Of a stretch of 14,869 bases of DNA, positions 1-8,341 are shown one piece after another. The position numbers and the translations under genes were made by a program. Position 1 is the stretch's first letter; each line of letters opens with the position of its first letter. The DNA comes from Chloroflexota bacterium (GTDB taxonomy: Bacteria > Chloroflexota > Anaerolineae > J102): NCBI GenBank assembly GCA_003353825.1, contig PIVW01000096.1:1-14869 (forward strand), read 5' to 3'. A model generated the notes under the pieces. The model made no database searches and was not told the DNA's origin. It was given only the letters and a program-made list of their open reading frames with translations.

Positions 1-173
1 AGGGTGATTAATGCTCCAGATAGGCTGAGAACAAGAGTTCGTCAGAACCCACTAATACTTTCGGGTTATTTTTCTTGTCGCTGCTCGATTTCTTTCTCAC
101 AAACTGCGAAATATAGGCTAAGTACAATGTTAAGCAAGTTTTCTGCCTCTGCGAGCGACGACCTGCGGTCAGA

Positions 174-247
174 CGACGAAGTAATCCCCATGTCTGTAAA
201 TTGCGCTCAAGAAGCTTGGGGATTGCTTCACTTCGTTCGCAATGACA
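174..247. repeat. Dispersed intergenic hairpin repeat (REP/MITE-like)
   Basis: The left arm GAAGTAATCCCC (178-189) pairs with GGGGATTGCTTC (218-229): a 12-bp stem with one G-T wobble and a 28-nt loop. The right side continues as a run ending TTCGTTCGCAATGACA. I recognise that wording from intergenic repeats scattered through many environmental bacterial genomes, often mis-annotated as short proteins ending in a phrase like FVRNDS. The left arm appears interrupted or decayed, because the expected mirror of the right flank is only partly visible around 148-177. The hairpin is seen directly; the family assignment is from memory. Confidence 0.5.
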
Positions 248-873
248 GTTAGGCGTGGTTCAGAATCAGCGTCCTACATCTTTACAAGTTGATGTTCTGA
301 GGAATAGAGATTGAAGATCAAAGGTTAATGATTAGGGGCGAGCGGCAGAAGGATCTTTAATCTTTAGCCATTGATCTTTGGTTCTGCTCGCAATCGCAAA
401 CTTGGATTTGTAAAGGTGTAAACTCGGCAGAACGAACCATGCCGTTTTTACTGTATAAGGCGCGAAGGAATCTGTATCGTTTCAGGTCTGCGTAGGGGCG
501 TCTTTGCTCTGTGCTGGTGGCTGCTTTTTTGTATTCGATCCACAGTCCCCGGCGGGTTTTGAGCAGGCTGGGCATATCTCTGTTGGCGACTTTCAAAGCT
601 ATCATGCCAACTTTGATCGGCAAGTCTTTAGCTTGGCGAAATGAAGAGTTTGTGGTGTGTATCCGGGATGGTTTTTCGGTTGCCATGGAGGGAGAGGGTG
701 AAAGGGGATGGGTTTGGTATGATATAGGTCATGGTTTTTGGGGTTGGGGCGTGATATAGTGAGGTCGTAGTCCTAGCTTGTATGTGATTGGTGTCAGGAC
801 TTAGCGGTCGGCGCTCTCGCCCTTGGCTGGCCGGAGGGTACTGATACAGATGGTATTTGCGCTCTAGATGTCC
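248..873. other. Long stretch without a supported gene
   Basis: I find no convincing gene here. Open frames exist on both strands (- strand 686 to 357, 109 codons; + strand 511 to 759, 82 codons). Neither has a recognisable domain. The - strand one is preceded by a pyrimidine-rich stretch instead of a ribosome binding site. The part from about 690 to 770 is unusually rich in G and T on the + strand and contains two copies of TGATATAG (720-727 and 752-759) whose role is unknown. Confidence 0.5.
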
Positions 874-900
874 TAATTTCGATCATATCGGCCGAAATTA
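874..900. promoter_or_regulatory. Nested dyad, candidate operator
   Basis: TAATTTCG (874-881) and CGAAATTA (893-900) are perfect inverted copies with an 11-nt spacer. A second dyad, CGAT-CAT-ATCG (880-890), overlaps the left arm and the spacer. The site is about 100 bases upstream of the small winged-helix gene at 1003. No U-tract or clear terminator shape follows it, so a protein-binding site is more likely than a terminator. The regulator is unknown; candidates are the encoded winged-helix protein or the WYL part of the Cas3 fusion. Confidence 0.4.
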
Positions 901-937
901 AACATCTGATTCTCTTTTTTGCGGTTATTCATTCAGC

Positions 938-956
938 TGTTGCAGTACCGGCAACA
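938..956. promoter_or_regulatory. Inverted repeat TGTTGC-N7-GCAACA
   Basis: Perfect 6-bp arms (938-943 and 951-956) are separated by 7 bases. This is the second of three successive dyads upstream of the small winged-helix gene. It is short enough that chance cannot be excluded on its own. Confidence 0.3.
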
Positions 957-971
957 CACGACCTTCATGAT

Positions 972-986
972 GTGGGAAAATCCCAC
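972..986. promoter_or_regulatory. Inverted repeat GTGGGA-AAA-TCCCAC just before the ribosome binding site
   Basis: Perfect 6-bp arms lie around an AAA centre, ending five bases before the GGAGG ribosome binding site (992-996) of the winged-helix gene. A protein bound here, or an RNA hairpin, would be well placed to control that gene. It resembles an operator for a homodimeric winged-helix regulator, which makes autoregulation a reasonable inference. Confidence 0.4.
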
Positions 987-1002
987 GATATGGAGGTCAA
1001 AA

Positions 1003-1212
1003 ATGGCTTTCTGGCGCAAGAATGAACTCGATTACGAACAAATGCAACGTCTCATCGAGCAACAGCCCGGTATTAATCCCAATCATTTGGCGGAACACTT
1101 GGGTGTTGCCCCCTCGACTGTGCAGCGCAGGTTGCCCAGCATGGAAGAGGCTGGATACTTGCTCTTTGAAGATGAAAAAGGTGGTTTGTGGCCCTTCCTT
1201 AAAAACCGTTGA
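1003..1212 (+). CDS. Small winged helix-turn-helix DNA-binding protein
   Basis: This 69-residue protein is essentially one winged-helix domain. It has a first helix (about 8-20), then the HTH proper in residues 24-45 with the phrase HLAEHLGVAPSTVQRRLPSM, where the recognition helix is around STVQRRL. A short wing follows, ending GGLWPFLKN. The ATG at 1003 is preferred over an in-frame start at 919 because GGAGG at 992-996 sits six bases upstream and the domain begins right after it. It is followed by 108 bases and then the cas operon on the same strand. The fold and DNA-binding role follow from the motif. A role in controlling the cas operon or itself is inferred from position and from the dyads upstream. 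It could instead be a remnant of a larger MarR/ArsR-like regulator. Confidence 0.7.
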   Translation: MAFWRKNELDYEQMQRLIEQQPGINPNHLAEHLGVAPSTVQRRLPSMEEAGYLLFEDEKGGLWPFLKNR

Positions 1213-1240
1213 CGAGTTTTGGCGAGTTTTGGCGAGTTTT
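1211..1240. repeat. Three tandem 10-bp repeats ahead of the cas operon
   Basis: Three head-to-tail copies of GGCGAGTTTT are present (the first reads GACGAGTTTT), starting at 1211, 1221 and 1231. The period matches about one turn of B-DNA, so proteins bound to each copy would lie on the same face. The repeats lie 81 bases before the start of the WYL-Cas3 gene and overlap the stop of the upstream gene. A -10-like TATGAT lies at 1265-1270, but no good -35 is visible, as would suit an activator-dependent promoter. A further dyad, TTGAA-N6-TTCAA, is at 1284-1299. Confidence 0.5.
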
Positions 1241-1320
1241 GCGGGATTTGGAGAACGTGTGTGCTATGATGTTGCAGTAGACGTTGAAACTGAGTTCAAA
1301 GAGATTTACGAGGTCGAATT

Positions 1321-4300
1321 ATGAGTCGAGGTATGACCAAATACGAACGGTTAGAGGAGATGGTACGACTTTACCATCAACGTGCTTTCAGCGATATTGA
1401 GATGGCAAAACGTCTGAGTATGCCAGATCACAGGGTAGACCGCACGACCGTTTACCGTTATCGCAAAGAACTAGAGGCGAAGCATCCCTTTGTGCAAGAT
1501 GACGATGGACATTGGCGTATCGATCGCACCCGTTTTCTCTCAAATATCCAAGTGAATGTACGTGAGGGACTTAGTTTATATCTGGCAGCTCGCCGCGCGT
1601 CGCAGCAAACGCAGAATGGTGGCAGGGACGCTGCCAGCGCCTTGGAGAAGCTGGCAATGGCTTTACGTCAGCCTATGACGGAACGCTTGGTACAAGCAGC
1701 AGATGTTATTCTCCAGCAGAAGAGTGATGCCAATCGGGATAAGATATTCGAGACTGTAGCCAATGCCTGGGTTGAGGGCAGGCGCTTGCGGATTCGTTAT
1801 CAGGGTTTGGCAGGGACGCGACCGTATGAGGATGTGATCAGTCCCTATCTCATCGAGCCGACGCCGTGGAGTGATGCTGTTTACGTAATAGGCCCGAGTG
1901 ACAAATTAAACGATGTCGTAAGCTACCGCTTGGACAGGATCGAGCACGCCTTTATGTCGGGCGAGACATTTACGATACCAAACGATTTCGATGAGGAATC
2001 CCTGCTTCGCCATGCCTGGGGGGTGTGGCGAGGGGCAGGTGACCCGGTCAGGGTGAGACTGAAATTCGGTCCCAGCTCGGCGGCGAAGCGATTGAAGGAA
2101 AGTGTGTGGCATCCGTTGGAAAAGGTGACCGATACTGACGACGGGGGCTGTACGTGGGAAGCGCCGATTGCGGAGTGGCGGGAGATGGTGCCTTGGGTGC
2201 GATCGTGGGGGGCGGATGTGATCGTTGAGGAACCGGTAGAGTTACGCGCCGAGATCGAGAAAACAGCGACTAGGTATGCCAGACAGTATGAAATCTCAAT
2301 CGAGTGCGAAAAACTTCCACATCAAATTCCATACGCCAAAACCAATCAAAATGATGAGGGCGAAATTCACCTGCTTCTTTACCACCTCATTGACGTGGGG
2401 CAAGTGGCGTTGATCATGTGGGTGGAGATATTTACAGATAGCATTCGTGGGCAACTGGCCTCGGCACTTGATCTGAGTGTGGCGGATTGCGGGCGTTTTC
2501 TTGCCTTCCTGACTGCGCTGCACGATCTGGGAAAGGCGGGACCGGCCTACCAGAAGAAATACGCACCTGAGTGGCTCAAAAAAGAGTTGGTAAAGGCCGG
2601 ACTGGGCCTGATTGGTCATGGCAGAGCCTATGAGAAGACATTCCCCCACGGCACTGTGACGACTTGGGCTTTGCGGACACTGCTGCCAGACATGTTGGGG
2701 ATAGATAATCGATTTGCAAAGGAGATTGCTTTTGCTCTGGGAGGACATCATGGCGTGTGGCCGCGGCTTAGGGCGATCGACCATATTTCTGATAACAGAC
2801 ACCCTGAGTGGGAGCAAGTGCGCCGTGATTTGGTTTGGGAGTTGATCGCGGTGTTCAATCCACCGATGAATGTTTCGCCACCAGTTTCTACTGCAGAACT
2901 GAATACTTTTCTCACCATTCTGTCCGGTCTCACTTCCGTGGCTGATTGGATCGGCTCTCGCAACGATGAATGCTTCAAATACGTGCAGCAACCCATGTCT
3001 TCTCGACGCTATACCCAACGGTCGGCAGAGAAAGCAAGGGAGGGGCTGAGCGATCTGGGTTGGATGGGCTGGCAACCGACCGGCGAGACAAGATCATTCG
3101 CCGAAACTTTCGACTACCTTGGGTTCGATGCCCCGCGACAGGTACAGCAACAGGTAATTGACGTAACCGCAGATCTGGAAACTCCGACATTGCTGATCTT
3201 GGAAGCACCCACCGGCATCGGAAAAACGGAAACCGCCCTATACGTGGCGGAACGCTGGCTGCAGCAATACAAAGGCCGAGGCCTGTATGTTGCTATGCCC
3301 ACCCAGGCCACCAGCAACCAGATGTACGAGCGTACAGGAGAATTCTTGCATCGACGGTATCCTGACATGCCCATCATTTATCATTTAGTGCATGGGCAAG
3401 CGGCATGGCTGGATGAATTGAAGAAGAAGGTCGAGTTACAAGGCGTCGGCGATGAGGTGCAAGCGCACGTAAGCGCTGAAAGTTGGTTCAATCCCCGCAA
3501 GCGTACTCTGCTGGCTCCATTCGGTGTGGGCACCGTGGACCAGACATTGATGAGCATTCTGCAAACCAAGCATTTCTTTGTACGGCTGTTTGGGCTCAGT
3601 CATAAAGTGGTCATATTCGACGAGGTTCACGCCTACGATACCTACATGAACACGCTCTTCCATCGTCTCCTCACTTGGCTCAATGCCATTGGCGCATCGG
3701 TCATCATCCTCTCGGCCACACTGCCTGCCAAGACCCGCCGTGAATTGGTCAAAGCGTATATCGGTCAGAACCTACCGCCAACCCAAGCCGATTATCCCGC
3801 CCTCACAATTGCCAATGCGCAACGGCAGGAGACAATTCCTTTGCCCAAGCCAGCTAACTTTACGTTGCAATTGGACTGGAGTGTAGGCCGGGAACCAACT
3901 GCGATCGTCGAGTTTTTACTGGGTGAACTGACCCAGGGTGGCTGCGCTGCCGTAATCTGTAATACGGTGCGACGAGCACAGAAAATATATCAGGTACTGG
4001 ATGCAGCGCGAAAAAACAATGGACTTGATGTAGCCAAAGATGATCTCATCCTCTTCCACAGCCGTTTTCCCCCGATTTGGCGCAAGGGCATTGAGGAAGA
4101 AGTGCGGACGAAGTTCAAGAAGAGCGGTAAGCGTCCGCATCGGGCTATCGTCGTCGCCACGCAAGTGATTGAACAGAGCCTGGACATCGATTTTGACTTG
4201 ATGATCAGCGACCTGGCTCCGGTAGACTTGCTGTTGCAACGGGCGGGGCGTTTACATCGACACGATGGCAACGAGAGATATGGATTACCGCGCAGATTGG

Positions 4301-5013
4301 TGATGGCCACGCCGGATTTGAACAAGGTAGGTATTCCCGAATTCGGCGATGACACCTATATTTATGCAGAGTATATTTTGCTACGCACCTATCTAACTTT
4401 GCACAACACAGCTTCAATCGAGATACCTGAGGACACAACAAGGTATATCGAAATCGTATATGACCCTATCTGCCCGCTTGATCTGCCGCCAGGGATTAAT
4501 GAAGAACACTTACAGCAAATATTGAGGGAGATGAGAGTCAAGGAACGGAAGGCGCAGGCTAAGGCTGGTAGGAATCTCGTCCTTGCCCCGCAACAAAGAG
4601 GTTTGCTAGCGCAGGAGATCCTTGGTCTAGATGAGGAAGACCCTGAAGTGCATAGTACGTTACGGGCCCAGACGCGAGATATTGATTTCAGCATCACGGT
4701 GGTGTGCCTGCACAAGGATGAACAAGGGCTCTGTGTATGGGATGATAATGATCGGCCCATAAATATAGATCTGACTGATACGCCACATCCAAACCTGACC
4801 AAATTGCTCCTGCAGAACGCAATTTCGATCCAGAGTCAGTGGTTGGGAAAATACTTTGTCGAACAAGAACCACCCCAAAGCTGGAGTAAGGACTCAGCTT
4901 TGCGACATTGCCGCGTCGCCGTCTTTGAAAAGGGCATTTACGAGTTACCCAATTTTATTTTGAAGCTAAGCCGAGATTTCGGCCTGGAAACCATCAGGAA
5001 GGAGACGACATGA
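1321..5013 (+). CDS. cas3: WYL-domain transcriptional regulator fused to Cas3 nuclease-helicase
   Basis: This single 1230-residue frame has two parts. Residues 1-60 form an N-terminal HTH, about 140-210 a WYL domain (the signature is degenerate, V187-Y188-V189, followed by IG), and about 240-325 the WCX-like C-terminal part of such regulators. From about 335 it is Cas3. HD nuclease residues include H355, H401-D402, H443, H476-H477 and D542. The SF2 helicase has Walker A PTGIGKT (630-636), DEVH (767-770), SAT (798-800), a motif V region (946-959) and QRAGRLHRH (973-981). The Cas3 part is about 890 residues, close to full length for type I-E. GAGG at 1310-1313 is seven bases before the ATG. The stop overlaps the cas8e start by 4 nt (ATGA). 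Cas3 unwinds and degrades target DNA bound by Cascade. WYL proteins are usually separate ligand-sensing regulators; here no stop, or in-frame start with a ribosome binding site, separates the two halves. Confidence 0.93.
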   Translation: MSRGMTKYERLEEMVRLYHQRAFSDIEMAKRLSMPDHRVDRTTVYRYRKELEAKHPFVQDDDGHWRIDRTRFLSNIQVNVREGLSLYLAARRASQQTQNGGRDAASALEKLAMALRQPMTERLVQAADVILQQKSDANRDKIFETVANAWVEGRRLRIRYQGLAGTRPYEDVISPYLIEPTPWSDAVYVIGPSDKLNDVVSYRLDRIEHAFMSGETFTIPNDFDEESLLRHAWGVWRGAGDPVRVRLKFGPSSAAKRLKESVWHPLEKVTDTDDGGCTWEAPIAEWREMVPWVRSWGADVIVEEPVELRAEIEKTATRYARQYEISIECEKLPHQIPYAKTNQNDEGEIHLLLYHLIDVGQVALIMWVEIFTDSIRGQLASALDLSVADCGRFLAFLTALHDLGKAGPAYQKKYAPEWLKKELVKAGLGLIGHGRAYEKTFPHGTVTTWALRTLLPDMLGIDNRFAKEIAFALGGHHGVWPRLRAIDHISDNRHPEWEQVRRDLVWELIAVFNPPMNVSPPVSTAELNTFLTILSGLTSVADWIGSRNDECFKYVQQPMSSRRYTQRSAEKAREGLSDLGWMGWQPTGETRSFAETFDYLGFDAPRQVQQQVIDVTADLETPTLLILEAPTGIGKTETALYVAERWLQQYKGRGLYVAMPTQATSNQMYERTGEFLHRRYPDMPIIYHLVHGQAAWLDELKKKVELQGVGDEVQAHVSAESWFNPRKRTLLAPFGVGTVDQTLMSILQTKHFFVRLFGLSHKVVIFDEVHAYDTYMNTLFHRLLTWLNAIGASVIILSATLPAKTRRELVKAYIGQNLPPTQADYPALTIANAQRQETIPLPKPANFTLQLDWSVGREPTAIVEFLLGELTQGGCAAVICNTVRRAQKIYQVLDAARKNNGLDVAKDDLILFHSRFPPIWRKGIEEEVRTKFKKSGKRPHRAIVVATQVIEQSLDIDFDLMISDLAPVDLLLQRAGRLHRHDGNERYGLPRRLVMATPDLNKVGIPEFGDDTYIYAEYILLRTYLTLHNTASIEIPEDTTRYIEIVYDPICPLDLPPGINEEHLQQILREMRVKERKAQAKAGRNLVLAPQQRGLLAQEILGLDEEDPEVHSTLRAQTRDIDFSITVVCLHKDEQGLCVWDDNDRPINIDLTDTPHPNLTKLLLQNAISIQSQWLGKYFVEQEPPQSWSKDSALRHCRVAVFEKGIYELPNFILKLSRDFGLETIRKETT

Positions 5014-6581
5014 CACGAGAATTCTCATTTAATCTGGTAGATGAACCCTGGATACCTTGTCTCGACCATAAGGGAAGGACTATTGAACTCAGCCTGCATG
5101 AAGTGTTCGATCAAGCGCATCTTCTAAAAGCCATTACCGGGGATTCTCCCCCTGTGACGGTGTCCCTACACCGTCTACTCTTGGCGATCCTGCATCGCGT
5201 GTTCGGCCCGGAAGATGAACTTGCCTGGGTAGCGCTTTGGCAGTCCGGGCAATGGGATATGACGGCAGTAAACGTTTATCTGGATGCATGGCGGCACCGC
5301 TTTGATTTGTTTGATTCTGAGCGGCCGTTCTATCAGGCAGTCGACGAGCGGATGAAGGTTAAGTCTGTTATCGGCCTTAGCCATGACTGTGCATCTGGTA
5401 ATAATTCGACCCTTTTCGATCATCATACTGAGGATACCGGAGAATCACTGACACCTGCAGAGGCTGCTCGAGTTCTCGTTGCCGGGCTGGCATATGGATT
5501 GGCTGGGCTAAGCGGCATCCAGCAGAAGTTTACTGACGGTACGTGCGCTGGTGGTATAGTTCTCCTGATCGAAGGAGATTCCTTGAGACAGACGTTGTTG
5601 CTCAATATGATCCAGTATCCCCCCAACAACGATCGATTCCAGATTCATACTGCCAAGGATGCACCTGCCTGGGAAATGGTCGATCCATTCATGCCGGATC
5701 GCAAGTATCCACTTGGATATCTCGACTATCTGACGTGGCAAAACCGAAGAGTGCTTTTCTTTCCAGAAAAACCCAACCAAGGCGTAGTGGTCAGAAACAT
5801 GACGATGGGGCCGGCGTTACGATTCGAAACGACTTTGCTCGACCCTATGAAAAACTATCGGATTGACAAAAAACATGGACACATTGCGATCAGTTTCAAT
5901 GAAAATCGTGTGTTTTGGCGTGATAGCGCTACCCTATTTGCCTTCAACGCAGATATGGAAGGTAAAGCGCGCCCGCCTGCGACATTCAGGTGGTTGCGGT
6001 GGCTAATAGATGAGATGGATGTACCTGATAGACAACATATCTATCGGACCGTTGCCTTGGGCATGGCAAAAAAGCAGGCGAAAGTCTTTTTTTTCCGCCA
6101 GGAACAATTGCCAATGCCTTTAGACTATCTTATCGATGACGAATTGGTTGCTACTCTGGATGCGGCTCTAATGCACACTGGAGCGATAGCATTTGACTTG
6201 GTAAAATCTGCGCGTCTTATGGGCATGTATCAGCAATTGGCTGATGTGGAAGATAGAAACTGGCAGAAACAATGGCAGGGTTTGAATGTCAATGCCAAGA
6301 GTTCAATCAACAACTGGATTGCACACACCGGTATGGAACACAACTACTGGGCTGGTCTTGATACTCCCTTCCGGTCGTTCATTGTTGATTTGGCTCAGAA
6401 TCAAGAACAGGCGTTGATTGCCTGGCATGAGCGATTACGTGAATCTGCATGGTCCGCATTTGAACAGGCCGCTGAATGCGTTGGCAATGACGGGCGATCC
6501 TTCAAAGCAGTCGTGCGCGGACGCAATTATCTCTATTACCGTCTAAGCGAAGTTTTACCCATCATGGAGGAGATTGTATGA
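5010..6581 (+). CDS. cas8e: Cascade large subunit Cas8e (Cse1/CasA)
   Basis: This 523-residue protein is of normal length for the family. The N-terminus has the typical FNLVDEPWIPC opening (residues 7-17) and the segment RFDLFDSERPFYQ (97-109). It is followed by SGNNSTLFDHH (129-139), near the loop that reads the PAM in characterised Cse1 proteins. A GLSGIQQKFTDG stretch (167-178) follows, and the C-terminal part is helical. Cas8e recognises the PAM, starts DNA unwinding and recruits Cas3. The start overlaps the cas3 stop, with AGGAAGGAG just upstream (4996-5004), and its stop overlaps cse2, so translation is probably coupled. I see no frameshift or truncation. Confidence 0.95.
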   Translation: MTREFSFNLVDEPWIPCLDHKGRTIELSLHEVFDQAHLLKAITGDSPPVTVSLHRLLLAILHRVFGPEDELAWVALWQSGQWDMTAVNVYLDAWRHRFDLFDSERPFYQAVDERMKVKSVIGLSHDCASGNNSTLFDHHTEDTGESLTPAEAARVLVAGLAYGLAGLSGIQQKFTDGTCAGGIVLLIEGDSLRQTLLLNMIQYPPNNDRFQIHTAKDAPAWEMVDPFMPDRKYPLGYLDYLTWQNRRVLFFPEKPNQGVVVRNMTMGPALRFETTLLDPMKNYRIDKKHGHIAISFNENRVFWRDSATLFAFNADMEGKARPPATFRWLRWLIDEMDVPDRQHIYRTVALGMAKKQAKVFFFRQEQLPMPLDYLIDDELVATLDAALMHTGAIAFDLVKSARLMGMYQQLADVEDRNWQKQWQGLNVNAKSSINNWIAHTGMEHNYWAGLDTPFRSFIVDLAQNQEQALIAWHERLRESAWSAFEQAAECVGNDGRSFKAVVRGRNYLYYRLSEVLPIMEEIV

Positions 6582-7117
6582 GCTATGAACATGGTTTTAT
6601 AACTTATCTTGAGGTACTGAAGGAAGACAGGGCAGCATTGGCCGCTCTGCGCCGAGGTCTGGGCCAACCGCCGGGCACGGTACCAGACATGTTTCGGTAC
6701 GTCGTTCCTTTGCTTCCTAAAGATACCTATCCTGGCAGTTGGACAGAGAAAACCTACTATCTGATTGCCTCACTCTATGCACTTCACCCGGGAAACGCAC
6801 CAGAAGGCAATCTTGGTGATCATTTTGCGGCCACACTTGATTCCAACCCCGATCGCAATGACTCTATCGAACGCCGGTTCACTGCTCTACTTACCGCCAA
6901 CCCGGATGACCTCCATATCTACCTGCGCCAGGGCATCAGCTTCCTCAAATCGAAGGATGAAAAGGGCAAGGTGAACTGGCATCAACTGATGTGGGATGTT
7001 CTGCAATTGGGCCATCCTGACAAAGCAACAGGCGTGCAGAAACGCTGGGCTAACGCTTTCTGGCGCCGCGCCGTTTCCAAATCGACTAAATCTAACAACG
7101 ACCAACCATCCACCTGA
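6578..7117 (+). CDS. cse2: Cascade small subunit Cse2 (CasB)
   Basis: This 179-residue, mostly helical protein is of usual Cse2 length. Recognisable segments are the LAALRRGLGQPPGTVPDMF region (about 22-40), a central YYLIASLYALHP (about 62-73), the ERRFTALL segment, and a C-terminal W-rich helix (KRWANAFWRR). Two copies of Cse2 form the belly of Cascade and stabilise crRNA and the displaced DNA strand. The ATG overlaps the cas8e stop by 4 nt. It was identified by position and helix wording; small subunits diverge quickly, but the neighbours leave little doubt. Confidence 0.92.
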   Translation: MSYEHGFITYLEVLKEDRAALAALRRGLGQPPGTVPDMFRYVVPLLPKDTYPGSWTEKTYYLIASLYALHPGNAPEGNLGDHFAATLDSNPDRNDSIERRFTALLTANPDDLHIYLRQGISFLKSKDEKGKVNWHQLMWDVLQLGHPDKATGVQKRWANAFWRRAVSKSTKSNNDQPST

Positions 7118-7138
7118 TCGACGAAAAGGAGACTCAAC

Positions 7139-8338
7139 ATGTTTATTGAACTACACATGATCCAGAATTTCTCACCGGCCAATCTGAACCGCGACGATAC
7201 CAACAACCCCAAGGATTGCGAATTCGGCGGCCATCGTCGTGCTCGCATCTCCTCACAATCACTCAAACGTGCCATTCGCCATGAGCCGATTTTTACTGAG
7301 ACTACCAAGGCCCAAAACGGCGAACGCAGCAAATGGATGACACGACCCATCAAACGGCGACTGGTAGATATGGGGAAAGATGCCGAGCAAGCCGCTGCTG
7401 TCGCCACAGCCTTTGTCACGGTCTATGTCAGCAAGATGGACAAAAAATCTCCTGAGAAAACCAGCGTTCTCGTTTACTTTAGTGAGGAAGAGATCGATGC
7501 CATTATTGCTGGGTTACTTGCTGAGTGGGATGCAGCCGTCGAGGCTGCTTCAGGAAAAAAACCTGCGACGTTGCCTGATTTGGTTAAGACGCTCCAAAAA
7601 GGCGCCAAAAATCGCACCGGAGCACCGGACATTGCTCTCTTTGGCCGTATGTTGGCCGAGCAGCCCACTCTCAACATTGATGCCGCTAGCCAGGTGGCCC
7701 ACGCTATCTCCACGCATCGTATCAATATGGAGATGGATTTTTATACTGCTGTGGACGAATTACAGAATGAGGAAGACGAAGCAGGTGCGGGTGCCGGTAT
7801 GATGGGATTTACCAATTTCAACTCGGCTTGTTTTTACCGCTATGCTCGCATCGATTGGCGTCAACTTACTCATAACCTGGGATGGCGTGATCCCGAATCG
7901 ACTAGAGGCGATAAGGAGACAATCGTTGAGGCAAATCGTAACGCCATTGATCTCGCTCAGCGCACGGTTTCAGGCTTTCTGCGTGCCGCCATAGATGCTA
8001 TCCCAACCGGCAAGCAGAACAGTTTCGCCGCCCAAAACCCCACGAGTTTGGCAGTTGCCCTTGTGCGCAAAGATGGCAAAAGCTGGAACCTGGCCAATGC
8101 TTTCGAGGAACCGGTGCATGCGCGTCGCGATACAGGCATCATTCGTCCTTCCATTGAGGCACTGGATGAATACTGGAACGATCTAACCCGACGACGGGAC
8201 GATGCGCAATTTGAGGCTGTATCCGTTTTCACTGATTCAGCCAGACATGAACAGGCGCTCGATAGCCTGTCAGTCTATCACCAACCCACCCTGTCTGCTT
8301 GGACCAATGTCATTGCTAACACCCTGACCGAGGATTAA
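7139..8338 (+). CDS. cas7e: Cascade backbone subunit Cas7e (Cse4/CasC)
   Basis: This 399-residue RAMP-type RRM protein forms the six-copy crRNA-binding backbone of Cascade. The N-terminus has the highly conserved pattern IQNFSPANLNRDD, then RRARISSQSLKRAIR (about 33-47), and centrally GMMGFTNFNSACFYRY (about 220-235). The C-terminal domain carries the usual region in which the QNSFAAQNP phrase falls. AAGGAG (7126-7131) sits seven bases before the ATG. The gap from cse2 is 21 nt and the gap to cas5e is 3 nt. Spacing by a strong ribosome binding site instead of overlap fits the higher dose needed of this subunit. The length is slightly above the E. coli protein, as is common outside Enterobacteria. 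Confidence 0.95.
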   Translation: MFIELHMIQNFSPANLNRDDTNNPKDCEFGGHRRARISSQSLKRAIRHEPIFTETTKAQNGERSKWMTRPIKRRLVDMGKDAEQAAAVATAFVTVYVSKMDKKSPEKTSVLVYFSEEEIDAIIAGLLAEWDAAVEAASGKKPATLPDLVKTLQKGAKNRTGAPDIALFGRMLAEQPTLNIDAASQVAHAISTHRINMEMDFYTAVDELQNEEDEAGAGAGMMGFTNFNSACFYRYARIDWRQLTHNLGWRDPESTRGDKETIVEANRNAIDLAQRTVSGFLRAAIDAIPTGKQNSFAAQNPTSLAVALVRKDGKSWNLANAFEEPVHARRDTGIIRPSIEALDEYWNDLTRRRDDAQFEAVSVFTDSARHEQALDSLSVYHQPTLSAWTNVIANTLTED

Positions 8339-8341
8339 GCC

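Noticed and set aside
4..252. 82-codon + strand open frame
   Set aside because: Its C-terminal half is the translated hairpin repeat (EVIPMSVN...LHFVRNDS); there is no ribosome binding site and no domain.
357..686. 109-codon - strand open frame with many basic residues
   Set aside because: It has no recognisable domain, no ribosome binding site, and lies in a region without coding character. A real small gene cannot be fully excluded.
1209..1214. TTGACG as a -35 box for the cas operon
   Set aside because: It matches the consensus well, but no -10-like sequence lies 16-18 bases downstream; that place is filled by the 10-bp tandem repeats.
2280..2345. Regulator and cas3 as two separate genes
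   Set aside because: The frame is open throughout and there is no in-frame start with a ribosome binding site at the junction; the one ATG nearby (2288) is out of frame.
2296..3075. 259-codon antisense open frame inside cas3
   Set aside because: It is a shadow of the cas3 coding frame; no domain or start signal is seen.
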